Assembly (NCBI GenBank): GCA_037446575.1
Contig: JBBIII010000007.1
Location: 1-56,246 of the forward strand
DNA from: JBBIII01 sp037446575
Lineage (GTDB): Bacteria; Bacteroidota; Ignavibacteria; UBA10030
DNA length: 56,246 bases
Reading direction: 5' to 3'
In this document: positions 26,344-36,165 of the stretch, piece by piece
Numbering within the stretch: position 1 is the stretch's first letter
Layout: each line of letters begins with the position of its first letter
Program-made: the position numbers and the translations under genes
Notes under the pieces: model-generated
Seen by the model: the letters and a program-made list of their open reading frames with translations, nothing else
Databases searched by the model: none
Told to the model about the DNA's origin: nothing

Positions 26344-27084
26344 CTATTTTATTTTATGTTCTGTTTGTTCAAACTGCATTGTAAAGATAGAAGACGCGAT
26401 AGGAAATCGTAGCTTAAATGACTTCGTTTTTGTGAAAAAATTGAAATGAACTCTTCCTTCTGTACTATTGCCTGGTTCTAAAGTTGTTTTTCTTAGCGTC
26501 GAGGATTGCCAATAATGTTTTAAATTCTCTAACTCGTATATACTTCGTTCGTAATCAAATTTTCGCCTATCATAACTTTCTTCGGCTTCTTTTCTTGCAT
26601 ATTCTCGTTTTCTCATTTCATCTTCTGTTTTACTTTTACCTATCGTTGCTACATCTATAAAAAAATTAAAGAATGAACCAAACACATGTGAAACTTGATA
26701 AGATTCAAACGATGCTTTTTCTTTGGAAATTTGGCCATCTAAATTTAAAACTTCTTTTTCAGGGTCTATTGCGAAAAATATTTTCTGGTTTGAGGTGGTT
26801 TTATTATTGTCAGGAATACATTCAAATACTGCGGGGTCAACAATGAAATCTGATTGGGACTCGTTTCTGATAATTACTTTAAAGCACATTAAATTATTTT
26901 TGTTTTCAATAAATCCAACAAGAATAGAAATGCAGGAATCAGATTTGTCTATTAAGCCGACGCCACTTGCCCACTTTATTTCAGAATCCATCGGTCTAAT
27001 AGTATAAATAGGGGCGGGCGTTATACATCCATAATCAAGAACAATAAAACTTAAAACGAATATTATGCAGATGTATTTTTTCAT
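26344..27084 (-). CDS. Hypothetical lipoprotein coupled to DUF6600-like gene
   Basis: A 246-residue protein with a lipobox ending LDYGC (Cys about residue 20). The first part is beta-rich and includes FKVIIRNESQSDFIVDP, resembling the Ig-like domain of envelope lipoproteins. A helical Arg/Glu-rich segment (residues about 150-185) follows, then a second beta stretch. Its ATG overlaps the stop of the upstream gene by four bases (27081-27084), so the two are translationally coupled and likely work together. Not otherwise recognised. Confidence 0.7.
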   Translation of the reverse strand: MKKYICIIFVLSFIVLDYGCITPAPIYTIRPMDSEIKWASGVGLIDKSDSCISILVGFIENKNNLMCFKVIIRNESQSDFIVDPAVFECIPDNNKTTSNQKIFFAIDPEKEVLNLDGQISKEKASFESYQVSHVFGSFFNFFIDVATIGKSKTEDEMRKREYARKEAEESYDRRKFDYERSIYELENLKHYWQSSTLRKTTLEPGNSTEGRVHFNFFTKTKSFKLRFPIASSIFTMQFEQTEHKIK

Positions 27085-28274
27085 TTTCTTCTTGTGTTTT
27101 CATTCTCATTTCTCTGTGTTGGTCTATTAGGAGAATTTCTTTCGATTCTTGGGTTTATAGGTTCTCGCCTTTTCGGTTCGTTTTGTATTTGTTGCTTTTC
27201 TCTGTTGATTGGCGGTGTCGGGTTTTGCCCTCTTTCATATCTTTCTAATAATTCGCGCCGCTTCTCGGATCGGCCTTTTGGTTTTTCTTGGTTACTAATA
27301 TTTGGAATATTTTCACGGCGCGGCTCTTCTTGCTTAATTCTGTGTTCAGTCTCTCTTTCCTTTCTTGATTCTTCGCGGATAGTTTTTTCTTGTGTTGTGT
27401 TTCTTTCTTCTGTGCGTTGTCTTTCAATTTTTGTCATATCTATCGAAAGAGAGCGTTCGCCGCGTCTAACTTGCGGTGTTTCGGCGCGTCTATTCATCTC
27501 ATCTTGCGTGGGGCGAAAAATTTCTATTCTATTTTCCCTCTGATTTGTTTCTGACCTAATTATTCTTTCGACGTTTTGTTCCCGAACTTCACGAACTTGA
27601 GCTTGTGAAATTACAACATTCCCACGTCTCTCAATGATATTTCTATCTACTCCACGGTTTATTATTCTATCTCCCTCAATTTCAAATTGATTCCCTGCGC
27701 GCGACGTTCTTATCAATCGTCTTGTATGCTCTTCGGGTGCAACGTCTCTATATCGGAATACGGAACAGAACCGATGATATCGTACAAAATTCCAATAATG
27801 AACTGGCGCAACCCAGTGAGAAGTAAATCTGATTCCAATTCCAATTCTAAATACAGCATAAGGTGGTAGAGGCGCCCAACCAATGTAATCATCTGAATAA
27901 CGCCACTCGACCCAAGCTGGTCCCCATACATTATCCGGAACCCAAACCCATCCGTAATAATCATCATAGTACCACCTGCCATAGTGGTAAGTAATCCAAC
28001 CGAATGGCTCGCGCGACATCCAATACCAGCCGTAGTCTGTCCAAATCCATCTGCCAATTAAATAAGGACGCCAGCGATAAGATACATTGAACGGCCGCCA
28101 TACATGAAAACCGTGTTCAATTTCTATCCACTCGCCGTGCGGTGAAAGCGTTGTATAAAAGAATCCGAATTTAACTCCGGCTCCAATAGGCATTGAATTT
28201 GGAGCCGAGTTTGCCGTGTAATTAATTATAATTGTAAGCGCTAAAACAGATAATATAAAAATCGCTTGTTTCAT
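27081..28274 (-). CDS. W/G/Y-rich exported protein, DUF6600-like
   Basis: 397 residues with a signal peptide (FILSVLALTIIINYTANSA). Residues about 45-150 hold repeated Trp-Tyr-Gly motifs such as GRWIWTDYGWYWMSREPFGW and YYGWVWVPDNVWGPAWVEWR, the pattern I know from DUF6600 proteins. The C-terminal half is very charged and low in complexity (Arg, Glu, Asn, Gln), probably disordered. Start ATG 28274 is preceded by an AGGTGAAC ribosome site. It leads a two-gene unit with a lipoprotein. Periplasmic or outer-membrane-associated location is inferred; function is unknown. Confidence 0.75.
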   Translation of the reverse strand: MKQAIFILSVLALTIIINYTANSAPNSMPIGAGVKFGFFYTTLSPHGEWIEIEHGFHVWRPFNVSYRWRPYLIGRWIWTDYGWYWMSREPFGWITYHYGRWYYDDYYGWVWVPDNVWGPAWVEWRYSDDYIGWAPLPPYAVFRIGIGIRFTSHWVAPVHYWNFVRYHRFCSVFRYRDVAPEEHTRRLIRTSRAGNQFEIEGDRIINRGVDRNIIERRGNVVISQAQVREVREQNVERIIRSETNQRENRIEIFRPTQDEMNRRAETPQVRRGERSLSIDMTKIERQRTEERNTTQEKTIREESRKERETEHRIKQEEPRRENIPNISNQEKPKGRSEKRRELLERYERGQNPTPPINREKQQIQNEPKRREPINPRIERNSPNRPTQRNENENTRRK

Positions 28275-28486
28275 TGTTCACCTCGTTTTTGTTACTACTA
28301 ATTCACCTTTAACAAGTGAAATGCCATCGACGTCTACAAAAATCAATCCAAAATCGAAATATTTTTTCAACTTTTGTCTATTTCTTAACTCAAATTGTAT
28401 GTTAATTCATACAACATAAGGTATTGCAAAGACGATATTTTTTATTGATTTTTGTATCAATTAATTAGCATTGAAAGGAAATTGAA

Positions 28487-29086
28487 TTGGCAACTCGCGC
28501 GGTTGTAGTTATTACGGCATATCTTGCGGCTCAAATGCTAAGCGACATAACTAGTCTTAAAATTATCGTTTTTCTTGGACTTTCGATGGACGCTGGCACA
28601 TTGATTTACCCGATTACATTTACGCTACGAGATTTAGTTCACAAATTGTTGGGAATTAAAATCGCTCGAGTATTAATATTACTTGCGGCTGGAATAAATT
28701 TAATAATGGCGGGATTGTTTTGGTTTGTGTCAATTTTGCCTGCTGATCCTAACGTAGGTCCTCAAACTGAATTTGCAATTGTGCTCGCTCCTGTTTGGCG
28801 TATTGTGATCGCTTCGATAATTGCAGAGGTGATTTCTGAACTTGTTGACACAGAAGCTTATCGGATGTGGGCAAAACGTTTAGGCGAGCGCAAGCAATGG
28901 TTGCGGGTTTTAGGTAGTAATTCTATCAGCGTTCCTCTTGATAGTCTAATGTTTTCTTGGTTAGCTTTTGGCGGAGTGTATGATAATTCAGTTGTGTGGG
29001 CTATTGTATTAAGTAATATTATTCTTAAAATGATTACTACTTTTGTGAGCATTCCGCTAATTTATACAGTGCCGGAGAAAAAGTAA
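28487..29086 (+). CDS. YhhQ/QPTR-family membrane transporter (queuosine precursor type)
   Basis: 199 residues with about six membrane segments. Family features are the N-terminal VVITAYLAAQMLSDITSLK, DAGTLIYPITFTLRDLVHK, and IIAEVISELVDTEAYRMW followed by NSISVPLDSLMFSW, all typical of YhhQ/VUT transporters that take up queuosine precursors in E. coli. Start is TTG 28487 with AAAGGA at 28474-28479. It is a single gene, diverging from the DUF6600-like gene. Whether this copy carries preQ1 or preQ0, or another compound, cannot be read from sequence; no queuosine genes are in the window. Confidence 0.85.
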   Translation: MATRAVVVITAYLAAQMLSDITSLKIIVFLGLSMDAGTLIYPITFTLRDLVHKLLGIKIARVLILLAAGINLIMAGLFWFVSILPADPNVGPQTEFAIVLAPVWRIVIASIIAEVISELVDTEAYRMWAKRLGERKQWLRVLGSNSISVPLDSLMFSWLAFGGVYDNSVVWAIVLSNIILKMITTFVSIPLIYTVPEKK

Positions 29087-29089
29087 TTG

Positions 29090-29208
29090 AGGGATTAAGC
29101 CTATTAGTTTGTGAATCGATGAGTCTATAAGTCTATAAGTAGTTAAGCAGTAGGTAATACATAGCAAATATTAAATTATCAATAACGGATAGAACGTTCT
29201 TAATCCCT
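29090..29208. repeat. Inverted repeat between convergent genes
   Basis: AGGGATTAAG (29090-29099) and CTTAATCCCT (29199-29208) are exact inverse complements about 100 bases apart. The interior holds GTCTATAAGTCTATAAGTAG (direct repeats) and the 10-base palindrome AGAACGTTCT (29191-29200). No T-run terminator is present. It lies between the 3' ends of the transporter and the YebC-type gene; function unknown. Confidence 0.45.
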
Positions 29209-29220
29209 GATTACCAACTA

Positions 29221-29931
29221 TCAAGCCATATTATGGAAGACCGATTGCACATCATCATCTTCTTCGAGTTTATCTAACAAGTCTTGAACTTCTTTCATCT
29301 GTTCTTCGTTAAGTTCTTTTGTTGTTGTTGGAAGATATTGTAATTCGGCGCTTTTAACTTCTATGCCTTTCTCTTCTAAATATTTCTGCATTTTTCCGTA
29401 ATCTTGAAAAGAAGAGTAAATTTGTAATTCCTGTTCGTGTTGAACTAATTCGTCAAGTCCGTAATCAATTAGCTCTAATTCGAATTCTTCTAAATTAGAA
29501 ATTATAGATGCATCAATTCGAACAAGTCCTTTGCGTTCGAACATAAATCCGATCGAGCCGGATGCTCCGAGCGATCCGCCGGCTTTGGTAAGATAATGTC
29601 TGATGTTTGCTACTGTACGCGTTGGGTTATCAGTTGCACATTCAACTATTATGGCAATTCCATGCGGAGCGAAGCATTCGTAAATAACTTCTTGATAGCC
29701 GGATGTATCTTTTAGCGATGCGCGTTTAATAGCCGCTTCAACCCGATCTTTTGGCATATTAACGCTTTTAGCATTTTGGATTGCAATACGTAATCTCGGA
29801 TTGGCTTTAGAGTCTGGTCCTCCAGATTTTACCGCAATTTCAATTTCGCGTCCTATTCTGTTAAATGCTTTTGACATTCGAGAAAAGCGCGCAAACATTT
29901 TATATTTACGTTTTTCAAATATTCTACCCAT
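29221..29931 (-). CDS. yebC: YebC/PmpR-family regulator
   Basis: 236 residues, the usual length. The N-terminal region has the family pattern, in the shorter Bacteroidetes-style variant (MGRIFEKRKYKMFARFSRMS then FNRIGREI), followed by KANPRLRIAIQNAKSVNMPK, the middle IAIIVECATDNPTRT and NIRHYLTKAGGSLGASGS. Family members bind DNA or act at ribosomes stalled on proline runs, depending on the member. Monocistronic, diverging from guaA. Confidence 0.93.
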   Translation of the reverse strand: MGRIFEKRKYKMFARFSRMSKAFNRIGREIEIAVKSGGPDSKANPRLRIAIQNAKSVNMPKDRVEAAIKRASLKDTSGYQEVIYECFAPHGIAIIVECATDNPTRTVANIRHYLTKAGGSLGASGSIGFMFERKGLVRIDASIISNLEEFELELIDYGLDELVQHEQELQIYSSFQDYGKMQKYLEEKGIEVKSAELQYLPTTTKELNEEQMKEVQDLLDKLEEDDDVQSVFHNMA

Positions 29932-30044
29932 TATTTTTATCCGTTTGTTTATCGATCAATTTACATTACAAAGATACAAATCAAAAACGTTATACGGAAG
30001 TCTCATTTTTTTGAAGATGGCGGACTTTTTCTATATATTCGATT

Positions 30045-31589
30045 ATGGAGCATAAAGAGAATATATTAGTACTTGATTTTGGGTCGCAATATACTCAATT
30101 AATAGCGCGCCGTGTTCGCGAATTAGGGGTCTACTCCGAAATACATGCTTTTAATTTTTCTATAGAGCAGATTAAAAAGTTAAAACCGATTGGTATAATC
30201 TTATCAGGCGGTCCATCAAGCGTTTATGAAAAAGATGCGCCAAAACCCAATCCGCTTATCTTCGAAATCGGCATTCCGATTCTTGGTATTTGTTACGGTT
30301 TGCAAATTATTGCAGATAAGTTCGGAGGAGAAGTAAATTCAGCGGCAAAAAGAGAATATGGAAAGGCGGAATTATTTATTGATGATAAAACCGACTTGTT
30401 TGCAGGCATAGAAAATTCAACAACAGTATGGATGAGTCATGGAGATGCGTTAAGTCGGTTGCCTATAGGTTTTGAACCGATAGCTCATTCAAGCAATGCG
30501 CCAATTTGCGCCGTTCGTAATTTGAGAAAAAAAATATATGGAGTACAGTTTCATCCAGAAGTAGTTCATACGTCCGAAGGGAAAAAAATTCTATTTAATT
30601 TCCTTTTTAAAATATGTGAAGCAAAAGGAGAATGGACTCCGGCTTCCTTTATCGAACAAACAGAAAAAGATATTAGACACAAAATCGGTTCTGCAAAAGT
30701 TCTTTGCGCACTCAGCGGCGGCGTGGATTCTACTGTACTTGCCGCGCTACTGCATCGGGCAATCGGAGATCAACTTCATTGCGTTCATATCAATAATGGA
30801 TTAATGCGAAAAAATGAAAGCGAGCAAGTCATAAAAACTTTTAGCGATGCTCTTCATGTTAATTTAACTTATATCGATGCGACAGATTTTTTTCTTTCTC
30901 GGCTTGCCGGTGTATATGACCCCGAAAAGAAACGAAAAATAATCGGCTGTACTTTTATTGAAGTTTTTGAAAACGAAGCGAAAAAGTTAAACTCAACCGT
31001 AGAATATCTTGCGCAAGGCACGCTATATCCAGATGTGATTGAATCGGTTTCATTTAAAGGACCTTCAGTTACAATTAAAACGCATCACAACGTTGGCGGG
31101 TTACCGGAAAAAATGAACTTTAAATTGATTGAACCTTTTCGCGAACTTTTTAAAGATGAAGTGAGGCAAATTGGAAATTTGCTTAATATTCCAAAAGAAT
31201 TAATAGGGCGACACCCGTTTCCCGGCCCCGGTCTTGCAGTACGTGTGCTTAGCGATGTAACAAAAGAAAAACTCGAATTACTGTGCGAAGCCGATGACAT
31301 TTTTATTCAAGAACTCAAAAAAGCTAATCTATATAACGAAATTTGGCAGGCATTTGTTGTTTTGCTCCCTGTTCGTTCTGTTGGAGTTATGGGGGATGGA
31401 CGCACTTATGAAAATGCAGTCGCTTTGCGCGCTGTAACAAGTGTTGATGGTATGACAGCCGATTGGGCAAGAATACCAAACGATGTGCTGGCTCATATCT
31501 CAAATAGAATCACCAATGAATTACGCGGAATAAATCGTGTAGTTTATGATATTAGCTCGAAACCGCCAGCTACAATAGAGTGGGAGTAG
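30045..31589 (+). CDS. guaA: GMP synthase (glutamine-hydrolysing)
   Basis: 514 residues. The N-terminal class I glutamine amidotransferase has LSGGPSSVYE, the nucleophile Cys in GICYGLQII (about residue 84) and QFHPEV with the catalytic His. The ATP-pyrophosphatase domain has the P-loop CALSGGVDST (about 226-235). The C-terminal dimer part has HPFPGPGLAVR and the final SSKPPATIEWE. It turns XMP into GMP. Promoter region is short (113 bases, shared with yebC). An ABC operon follows 79 bases later. Confidence 0.98.
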   Translation: MEHKENILVLDFGSQYTQLIARRVRELGVYSEIHAFNFSIEQIKKLKPIGIILSGGPSSVYEKDAPKPNPLIFEIGIPILGICYGLQIIADKFGGEVNSAAKREYGKAELFIDDKTDLFAGIENSTTVWMSHGDALSRLPIGFEPIAHSSNAPICAVRNLRKKIYGVQFHPEVVHTSEGKKILFNFLFKICEAKGEWTPASFIEQTEKDIRHKIGSAKVLCALSGGVDSTVLAALLHRAIGDQLHCVHINNGLMRKNESEQVIKTFSDALHVNLTYIDATDFFLSRLAGVYDPEKKRKIIGCTFIEVFENEAKKLNSTVEYLAQGTLYPDVIESVSFKGPSVTIKTHHNVGGLPEKMNFKLIEPFRELFKDEVRQIGNLLNIPKELIGRHPFPGPGLAVRVLSDVTKEKLELLCEADDIFIQELKKANLYNEIWQAFVVLLPVRSVGVMGDGRTYENAVALRAVTSVDGMTADWARIPNDVLAHISNRITNELRGINRVVYDISSKPPATIEWE

Positions 31590-31668
31590 ATTCAATTAAT
31601 TAAACCAAAATGAGAATCTAATATCTAAAAAAAACTTATTTGTTAACGACCTTAAGCAAAAACATTAT

Positions 31669-32391
31669 ATGATCGAATTAAAAAATGTTACAAAGAAATT
31701 TGGCAATTTTATAGCTGTCGATAATTTAACGCTGGCAATTCCTAAGGGCGAATTTTTTGGATTTCTTGGACCAAATGGGGCGGGAAAGACTACTACAATA
31801 AAAATGATAGTAGGTTTGTTTGCTCCGACTTCCGGCGCAATAACTGTAAATGGTTACGATGTCGTAAAACAACCGATAGAAGCCAAGCAATCTCTTGCAT
31901 ATGTGCCGGATATTCCATTTTTGTACGATAAATTGACAGGGCGTGAATTTCTTTTTTTTATGGGCGGATTGTTCAATATAGAAAAATCAGTCGTAAATCA
32001 ACGAATAGCCGAGCTAATAGAGCATTTTGAAATTGGGAGTTGGATAGACAAACGCTCTGAAGATTATTCACAAGGGATGAAACAGAGAATAACAATTGCC
32101 GCCGCACTGATACATAATCCATGCGCTATCATTATTGATGAACCTATGGTTGGATTAGATCCGCGAAGCGCGAAAATTGTTCGAGAAACGCTCCACGCCA
32201 AATCTCAAAGCGGCATATCGATATTAATGTCCACGCACAGTTTATCTGTAGCGGAAGAACTATGCGATCGTATTGGAATAATCAACCATGGGAAATTGGT
32301 TTTTTGCGATTCACGAGAACAACTCCAGTTTGACAAAGACCGGTTCGATGGTAAATTCGAGTCTGTATTTCTCGAGGTTACAAAACAATAG
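31669..32391 (+). CDS. ABC transporter ATP-binding protein
   Basis: 240 residues: Walker A is GPNGAGKTT (about 36-44), the signature is YSQGMKQR, a form common in ABC-2-type exporters, Walker B is AIIIDEPMVGLD and the switch His is in MSTHS. It energises the membrane protein encoded 5 bases downstream. Exporters with this signature carry drugs, lipids or other hydrophobic compounds; the substrate is unknown. Confidence 0.94.
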   Translation: MIELKNVTKKFGNFIAVDNLTLAIPKGEFFGFLGPNGAGKTTTIKMIVGLFAPTSGAITVNGYDVVKQPIEAKQSLAYVPDIPFLYDKLTGREFLFFMGGLFNIEKSVVNQRIAELIEHFEIGSWIDKRSEDYSQGMKQRITIAAALIHNPCAIIIDEPMVGLDPRSAKIVRETLHAKSQSGISILMSTHSLSVAEELCDRIGIINHGKLVFCDSREQLQFDKDRFDGKFESVFLEVTKQ

Positions 32392-32396
32392 AATCA

Positions 32397-34094
32397 ATGC
32401 TTCTGCATATAATTAAATATAAATTTCGTTCGTATTTAAAATCAACTTTAGATTTACGCACAGTAGCGATTACTCGTGGAATTGGAACATTAATCGTTTA
32501 TGGAAGCTTTGCTTATGGAATGTATAGCTTAGCATATTTTCTAACAAGTTTTATGCTTGAGCATACAAAAGTAGGGCTACATCTTTATCACACATTTATT
32601 TCAATGATGCTTTTTGTGTTTTTTATAGCCGTGAATTTAGGAAATATCATAGTTTCCTATTCGACCTTGTATAGGTCGGCGGAGGTAAATTTCTTTTTTA
32701 CCAAACCTGTTCCATTTGTAAAGATATTTATATTAAAATTTTTCGACAATTTTTTTTATAGCTCAACAACATTATTTATTGTAGCTTTTATGGCGCTTTT
32801 GGGGTACGGAAATTATTTTGGTCATCCTTGGTATTTTTTCGTTGGTTCTATGCTTTTTGTTCTTATTCCATTTATGTTCTTAGCGGCTTGTCTTGCTGTT
32901 TTGGTTCTAATGGCTATTATGAAAGTAGCAGGGAAAGTAGGGTTCAAAAACGTAATGGCTGGGCTTTTTATACTATATTTTTTCCTAATATTTTTATTCT
33001 TCAAACAATCTAATCCCGTAACCTTGGTTGAGCAATTGAATCGTTATTATCCACAGATGGATGAATACATTTCGCAAGTGATACCGGCATTTCTTAATTA
33101 TCTGCCTAATCAATGGGTGTCTGAATATTTATTTTACTGTGCTCGCGGAGAAATTGTGAAAGCTTTCCCTTATGCAGGTTTAATTTTATTAATTACTATT
33201 TTGATATATGGCTTATGTATTTTTATCGCGAAACGTTACTATTACAAAAGCTGGTTAGTTTCGTTGCAAATCAAATCAATCGCTCGCGTCCCTTATAATT
33301 TGGCTAAACGAAAATTTTTAGATTTTAGATCGAAAAGCATTTTATCTCCTCAATTAGAAGTATTAACCAAAAAAGAATACTTCTCATTCATTCGCGAAGC
33401 AAGTCAATGGATTCATTTTCTTATAATGATTATCCTTACGGCATTGTTCGCATTAAGCATAAGCAATTTAAACCTCAGGTTGCGTGTAATGGATATACAA
33501 CTGCTAACGTATATAGTCATTTTTTCCTTCAGTGGTTTTATGGTTAGTTCCTTAGCTTTGAGATTTATTTTTCCGATGATTGGATTGGAAGGGCAGGCAT
33601 TTTGGACGCTCAGAAGTAGTCCGGTAAAAGAAAGTAAAATTCTATTGGTAAAATTCGTATTAGGTTTTTCGGTTGTGCTTCTAATGGCTATGTTTATTTC
33701 GATTTCTGGGAATTTACCATTTGCGAGAATGACGGCGATGCGTCCGTTGCTATTGTGGTTTGGCGTTTTTAATGCTTTTTGGATTTCGCTAACTATGGTA
33801 TCGTTAAATCTTGGGTTCGGAAGTTTTTTTGCAAATTATTCGGAACGTAATCCGATTCGTGCGGCGTCAACACAAGGGGCAACCTTAACTTTTCTTATTA
33901 CAATCGCATATTTAATCATACTTGTAATTATTATACTTTTACCGATTTCTTCTTATTTCTCGACGTTATTTATGTTTAGACAATTCGATATGAAGTTGAT
34001 AATAATTCCGGGAACGGTTTTTGGCGTAATCTCTTATATACTTACTGTAATTGGTCTAATTACCGGGCTTCGCTCATTGAGAAGAGATTTTTGA
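32397..34094 (+). CDS. ABC-2-type exporter permease
   Basis: 565 residues with roughly 12 hydrophobic segments, beginning with a cytoplasmic stretch (MLLHIIKYKFRSYLKS), then LIVYGSFAYGMYSLAYFL, ending with VFGVISYILTVIGLITG. No domain other than membrane helices is recognised; a soluble loop is found near residues 300-330. It starts 5 bases after the ATPase gene and should form the exporter with it. The ATP-binding partner is present; no separate substrate-binding protein belongs to an exporter of this type. Confidence 0.85.
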   Translation: MLLHIIKYKFRSYLKSTLDLRTVAITRGIGTLIVYGSFAYGMYSLAYFLTSFMLEHTKVGLHLYHTFISMMLFVFFIAVNLGNIIVSYSTLYRSAEVNFFFTKPVPFVKIFILKFFDNFFYSSTTLFIVAFMALLGYGNYFGHPWYFFVGSMLFVLIPFMFLAACLAVLVLMAIMKVAGKVGFKNVMAGLFILYFFLIFLFFKQSNPVTLVEQLNRYYPQMDEYISQVIPAFLNYLPNQWVSEYLFYCARGEIVKAFPYAGLILLITILIYGLCIFIAKRYYYKSWLVSLQIKSIARVPYNLAKRKFLDFRSKSILSPQLEVLTKKEYFSFIREASQWIHFLIMIILTALFALSISNLNLRLRVMDIQLLTYIVIFSFSGFMVSSLALRFIFPMIGLEGQAFWTLRSSPVKESKILLVKFVLGFSVVLLMAMFISISGNLPFARMTAMRPLLLWFGVFNAFWISLTMVSLNLGFGSFFANYSERNPIRAASTQGATLTFLITIAYLIILVIIILLPISSYFSTLFMFRQFDMKLIIIPGTVFGVISYILTVIGLITGLRSLRRDF

Positions 34095-34145
34095 TTGCAA
34101 CTTATATTGTATTGCAATATTTTTTAATCAGACAATAATAACAAA

Positions 34146-36161
34146 ATGATGGGAATAAAAATGTTGAGCAGAAAGCGACTTTGTTATTTCATATTAATAT
34201 TTTTTGGAATTGTTAATTTTGCTGTAGCGCAAATCATTCGGGATAGCATCATTTATGTTCCAGAGGTGGAGTATGAGTTTGTTGAAGCTATGAAATTTTT
34301 TCGGGATCGCCAATTTGATTCTGCTTCAATTAAATTTATCAAATCGATAAAGATACATCCTAGAAGTCATCGAGCTACTGGCGCATATATAATGGGGGGT
34401 AAAGCTTTATATGAAATCGGAAATTACCGTGAGTCGATACGATTATTAAAAGATTTGATTGATCTCTATCCGCAATCAGATTATGAAGATGACGCACGCT
34501 ATTCGCTTGGATTGAATTATTATAGATTGGGACGTTATGAAGACGCGACCTCGGAATTTGTATGGGTGTTTGAGCAATCAAATGAACCCCGCCTTGTATT
34601 GCGCTCGCAAAGAATGACGGAGATGCTGACAGCTTCACATTTAACATTATCTGAATTGAAAATGCTTTTACCAGAAGCAAAAAAAGAAGCGATGAAAGCT
34701 CTAATCAATATGCGTGTCGCAGAAAAGCTATTGCGCACAGGGGATTTGAATGATGCAGAAGGATTATTACAAAATGTGGCAAATATGCCGCCGAACATAA
34801 AATATGCAGATGAAGCTCGCAATATACTCGAACAAATGAAAAGACAGGGCGGAATAAAAATTGGAGTTGCTTTGCCCTTAATGTTAAAATCTGATAATGC
34901 GGAAATGCGTTCCTTAGGATTAGAATTTTTACAAGGAATTCAACTTGCAATTGATGAATATAACCTAACGGTTCCAGTTAAAATTGGAGTCGATGTACGC
35001 GACACTGAAAAAGACCCGAGTGTAGCTGCCCGTCAAGTTGCGGATTTATGCAGTGATGAAAAAGTTTCGGTGATAATAGGTCCAATTATAAGCAGTGAAG
35101 TTTTTGCTTGCGCTGGCATTGCTAACGAAAGAGGCGTTCCATTAATTACGCCAACAGCCACGGCAAATGGAATTGCAGCAATAGGACCATATATATTTCA
35201 AGCAAATCCGGATTTCGACACGCGCGGCAGATGCGCCGCGGCTTATGCATTTCATTCATTAAGCGCACGGACATTTGCGGTGCTTTCTCCAATAGATGCG
35301 ATAGGCAAGCAAATGGCGGATTCTTTTATTTCAGAAGTGGAATTACTCGGAGGCGAACTAATTGATGCGCAATTTTATCATACAGGTTCTACAGATTTAC
35401 GCACGGAATTGATGTCTATACGCAGAAAAGCTTTAGAAAAAATAAAAAACTATGTAATTGATTTCAGCGCGAAGATACGCCATACAGATATTAACAAATT
35501 GATTAAATGGGGGGTAAGCGCTCGTATTGTGGATTCTCTTGTGGAAAAAGGATTAACAGCGCAGGTAACATATTTATTTGGGGAACGTGGAGCAATCATT
35601 GCCGATTCTTTAGGATTTCAAACGCGAATTGAACATTTAAAATATGATAGTTTAGGATTGCCGGTTACAAATATAGATGTAATCTTTGTCCCTATAGCCA
35701 GTTACGAGGAAATTCCAATTTTAAGTTCTCAAATAAAATTTTTCAATTTACAAGGCAAGATACTCGGGACTGGAGAATGGTTCGATATAGCGGCGTTAGA
35801 TCAAAATAAACAATATACTGACGGACTAATATTTTTTGTAGATACAGATGTAAATCAATCGGACGGAAGCTTTAAAGAATTTGAAGAAAAGTTCCGACTT
35901 GCCAATAAAGATAATCAGCCGCGAACGAATGCATTATTTGGTTATGATGTCGCTAAAATGATTGTACAGATAATATCACAAGGAAAAATAAGAAGAAAAG
36001 ATATTGCGAATGCAATTTCAGGTATAAAGGATTATAAGGGATTGCGCTCAAAAATTTCGTTATCGAATAATCGAGTAAATTCATATATGACTGTAATGGA
36101 ATATAAAAAACGGCAAGTAAAAAAAATAGGAGAAATTGATTTAGCAACAATCGGGAAATAA
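34146..36161 (+). CDS. TPR plus periplasmic-binding-fold protein (LpoA/LivJ-like)
   Basis: 671 residues with a signal peptide (YFILIFFGIVNFAVAQ). Residues about 45-220 have TPR helices (SIKFIKSIKIHPRS, ESIRLLKDLIDLYPQSDYED), and from about 236 a type 1 periplasmic-binding fold begins (IKIGVALPLML, then GIQLAIDEYN, VSVIIGPIISSEV, ANERGVPLITPTAT). It ends near residue 650. This layout resembles penicillin-binding-protein activators such as LpoA as well as Leu/Ile/Val-binding proteins. It is 51 bases after an exporter permease, but importers are absent, so a regulatory role is preferred. The Sec start is one of two tandem ATGs, 34146. Confidence 0.8.
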   Translation: MMGIKMLSRKRLCYFILIFFGIVNFAVAQIIRDSIIYVPEVEYEFVEAMKFFRDRQFDSASIKFIKSIKIHPRSHRATGAYIMGGKALYEIGNYRESIRLLKDLIDLYPQSDYEDDARYSLGLNYYRLGRYEDATSEFVWVFEQSNEPRLVLRSQRMTEMLTASHLTLSELKMLLPEAKKEAMKALINMRVAEKLLRTGDLNDAEGLLQNVANMPPNIKYADEARNILEQMKRQGGIKIGVALPLMLKSDNAEMRSLGLEFLQGIQLAIDEYNLTVPVKIGVDVRDTEKDPSVAARQVADLCSDEKVSVIIGPIISSEVFACAGIANERGVPLITPTATANGIAAIGPYIFQANPDFDTRGRCAAAYAFHSLSARTFAVLSPIDAIGKQMADSFISEVELLGGELIDAQFYHTGSTDLRTELMSIRRKALEKIKNYVIDFSAKIRHTDINKLIKWGVSARIVDSLVEKGLTAQVTYLFGERGAIIADSLGFQTRIEHLKYDSLGLPVTNIDVIFVPIASYEEIPILSSQIKFFNLQGKILGTGEWFDIAALDQNKQYTDGLIFFVDTDVNQSDGSFKEFEEKFRLANKDNQPRTNALFGYDVAKMIVQIISQGKIRRKDIANAISGIKDYKGLRSKISLSNNRVNSYMTVMEYKKRQVKKIGEIDLATIGK

Positions 36162-36165
36162 TATT

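Noticed and set aside
27094..27543. 149-codon plus-strand ORF inside the DUF6600-like gene
   Set aside because: A Phe/Ser/Cys-rich shadow of the Arg/Glu-rich tail on the minus strand.
28275..28486. preQ1 riboswitch ahead of the YhhQ-type transporter
   Set aside because: No hairpin followed by an A-rich tail of the preQ1 kind was seen in the 212 bases.
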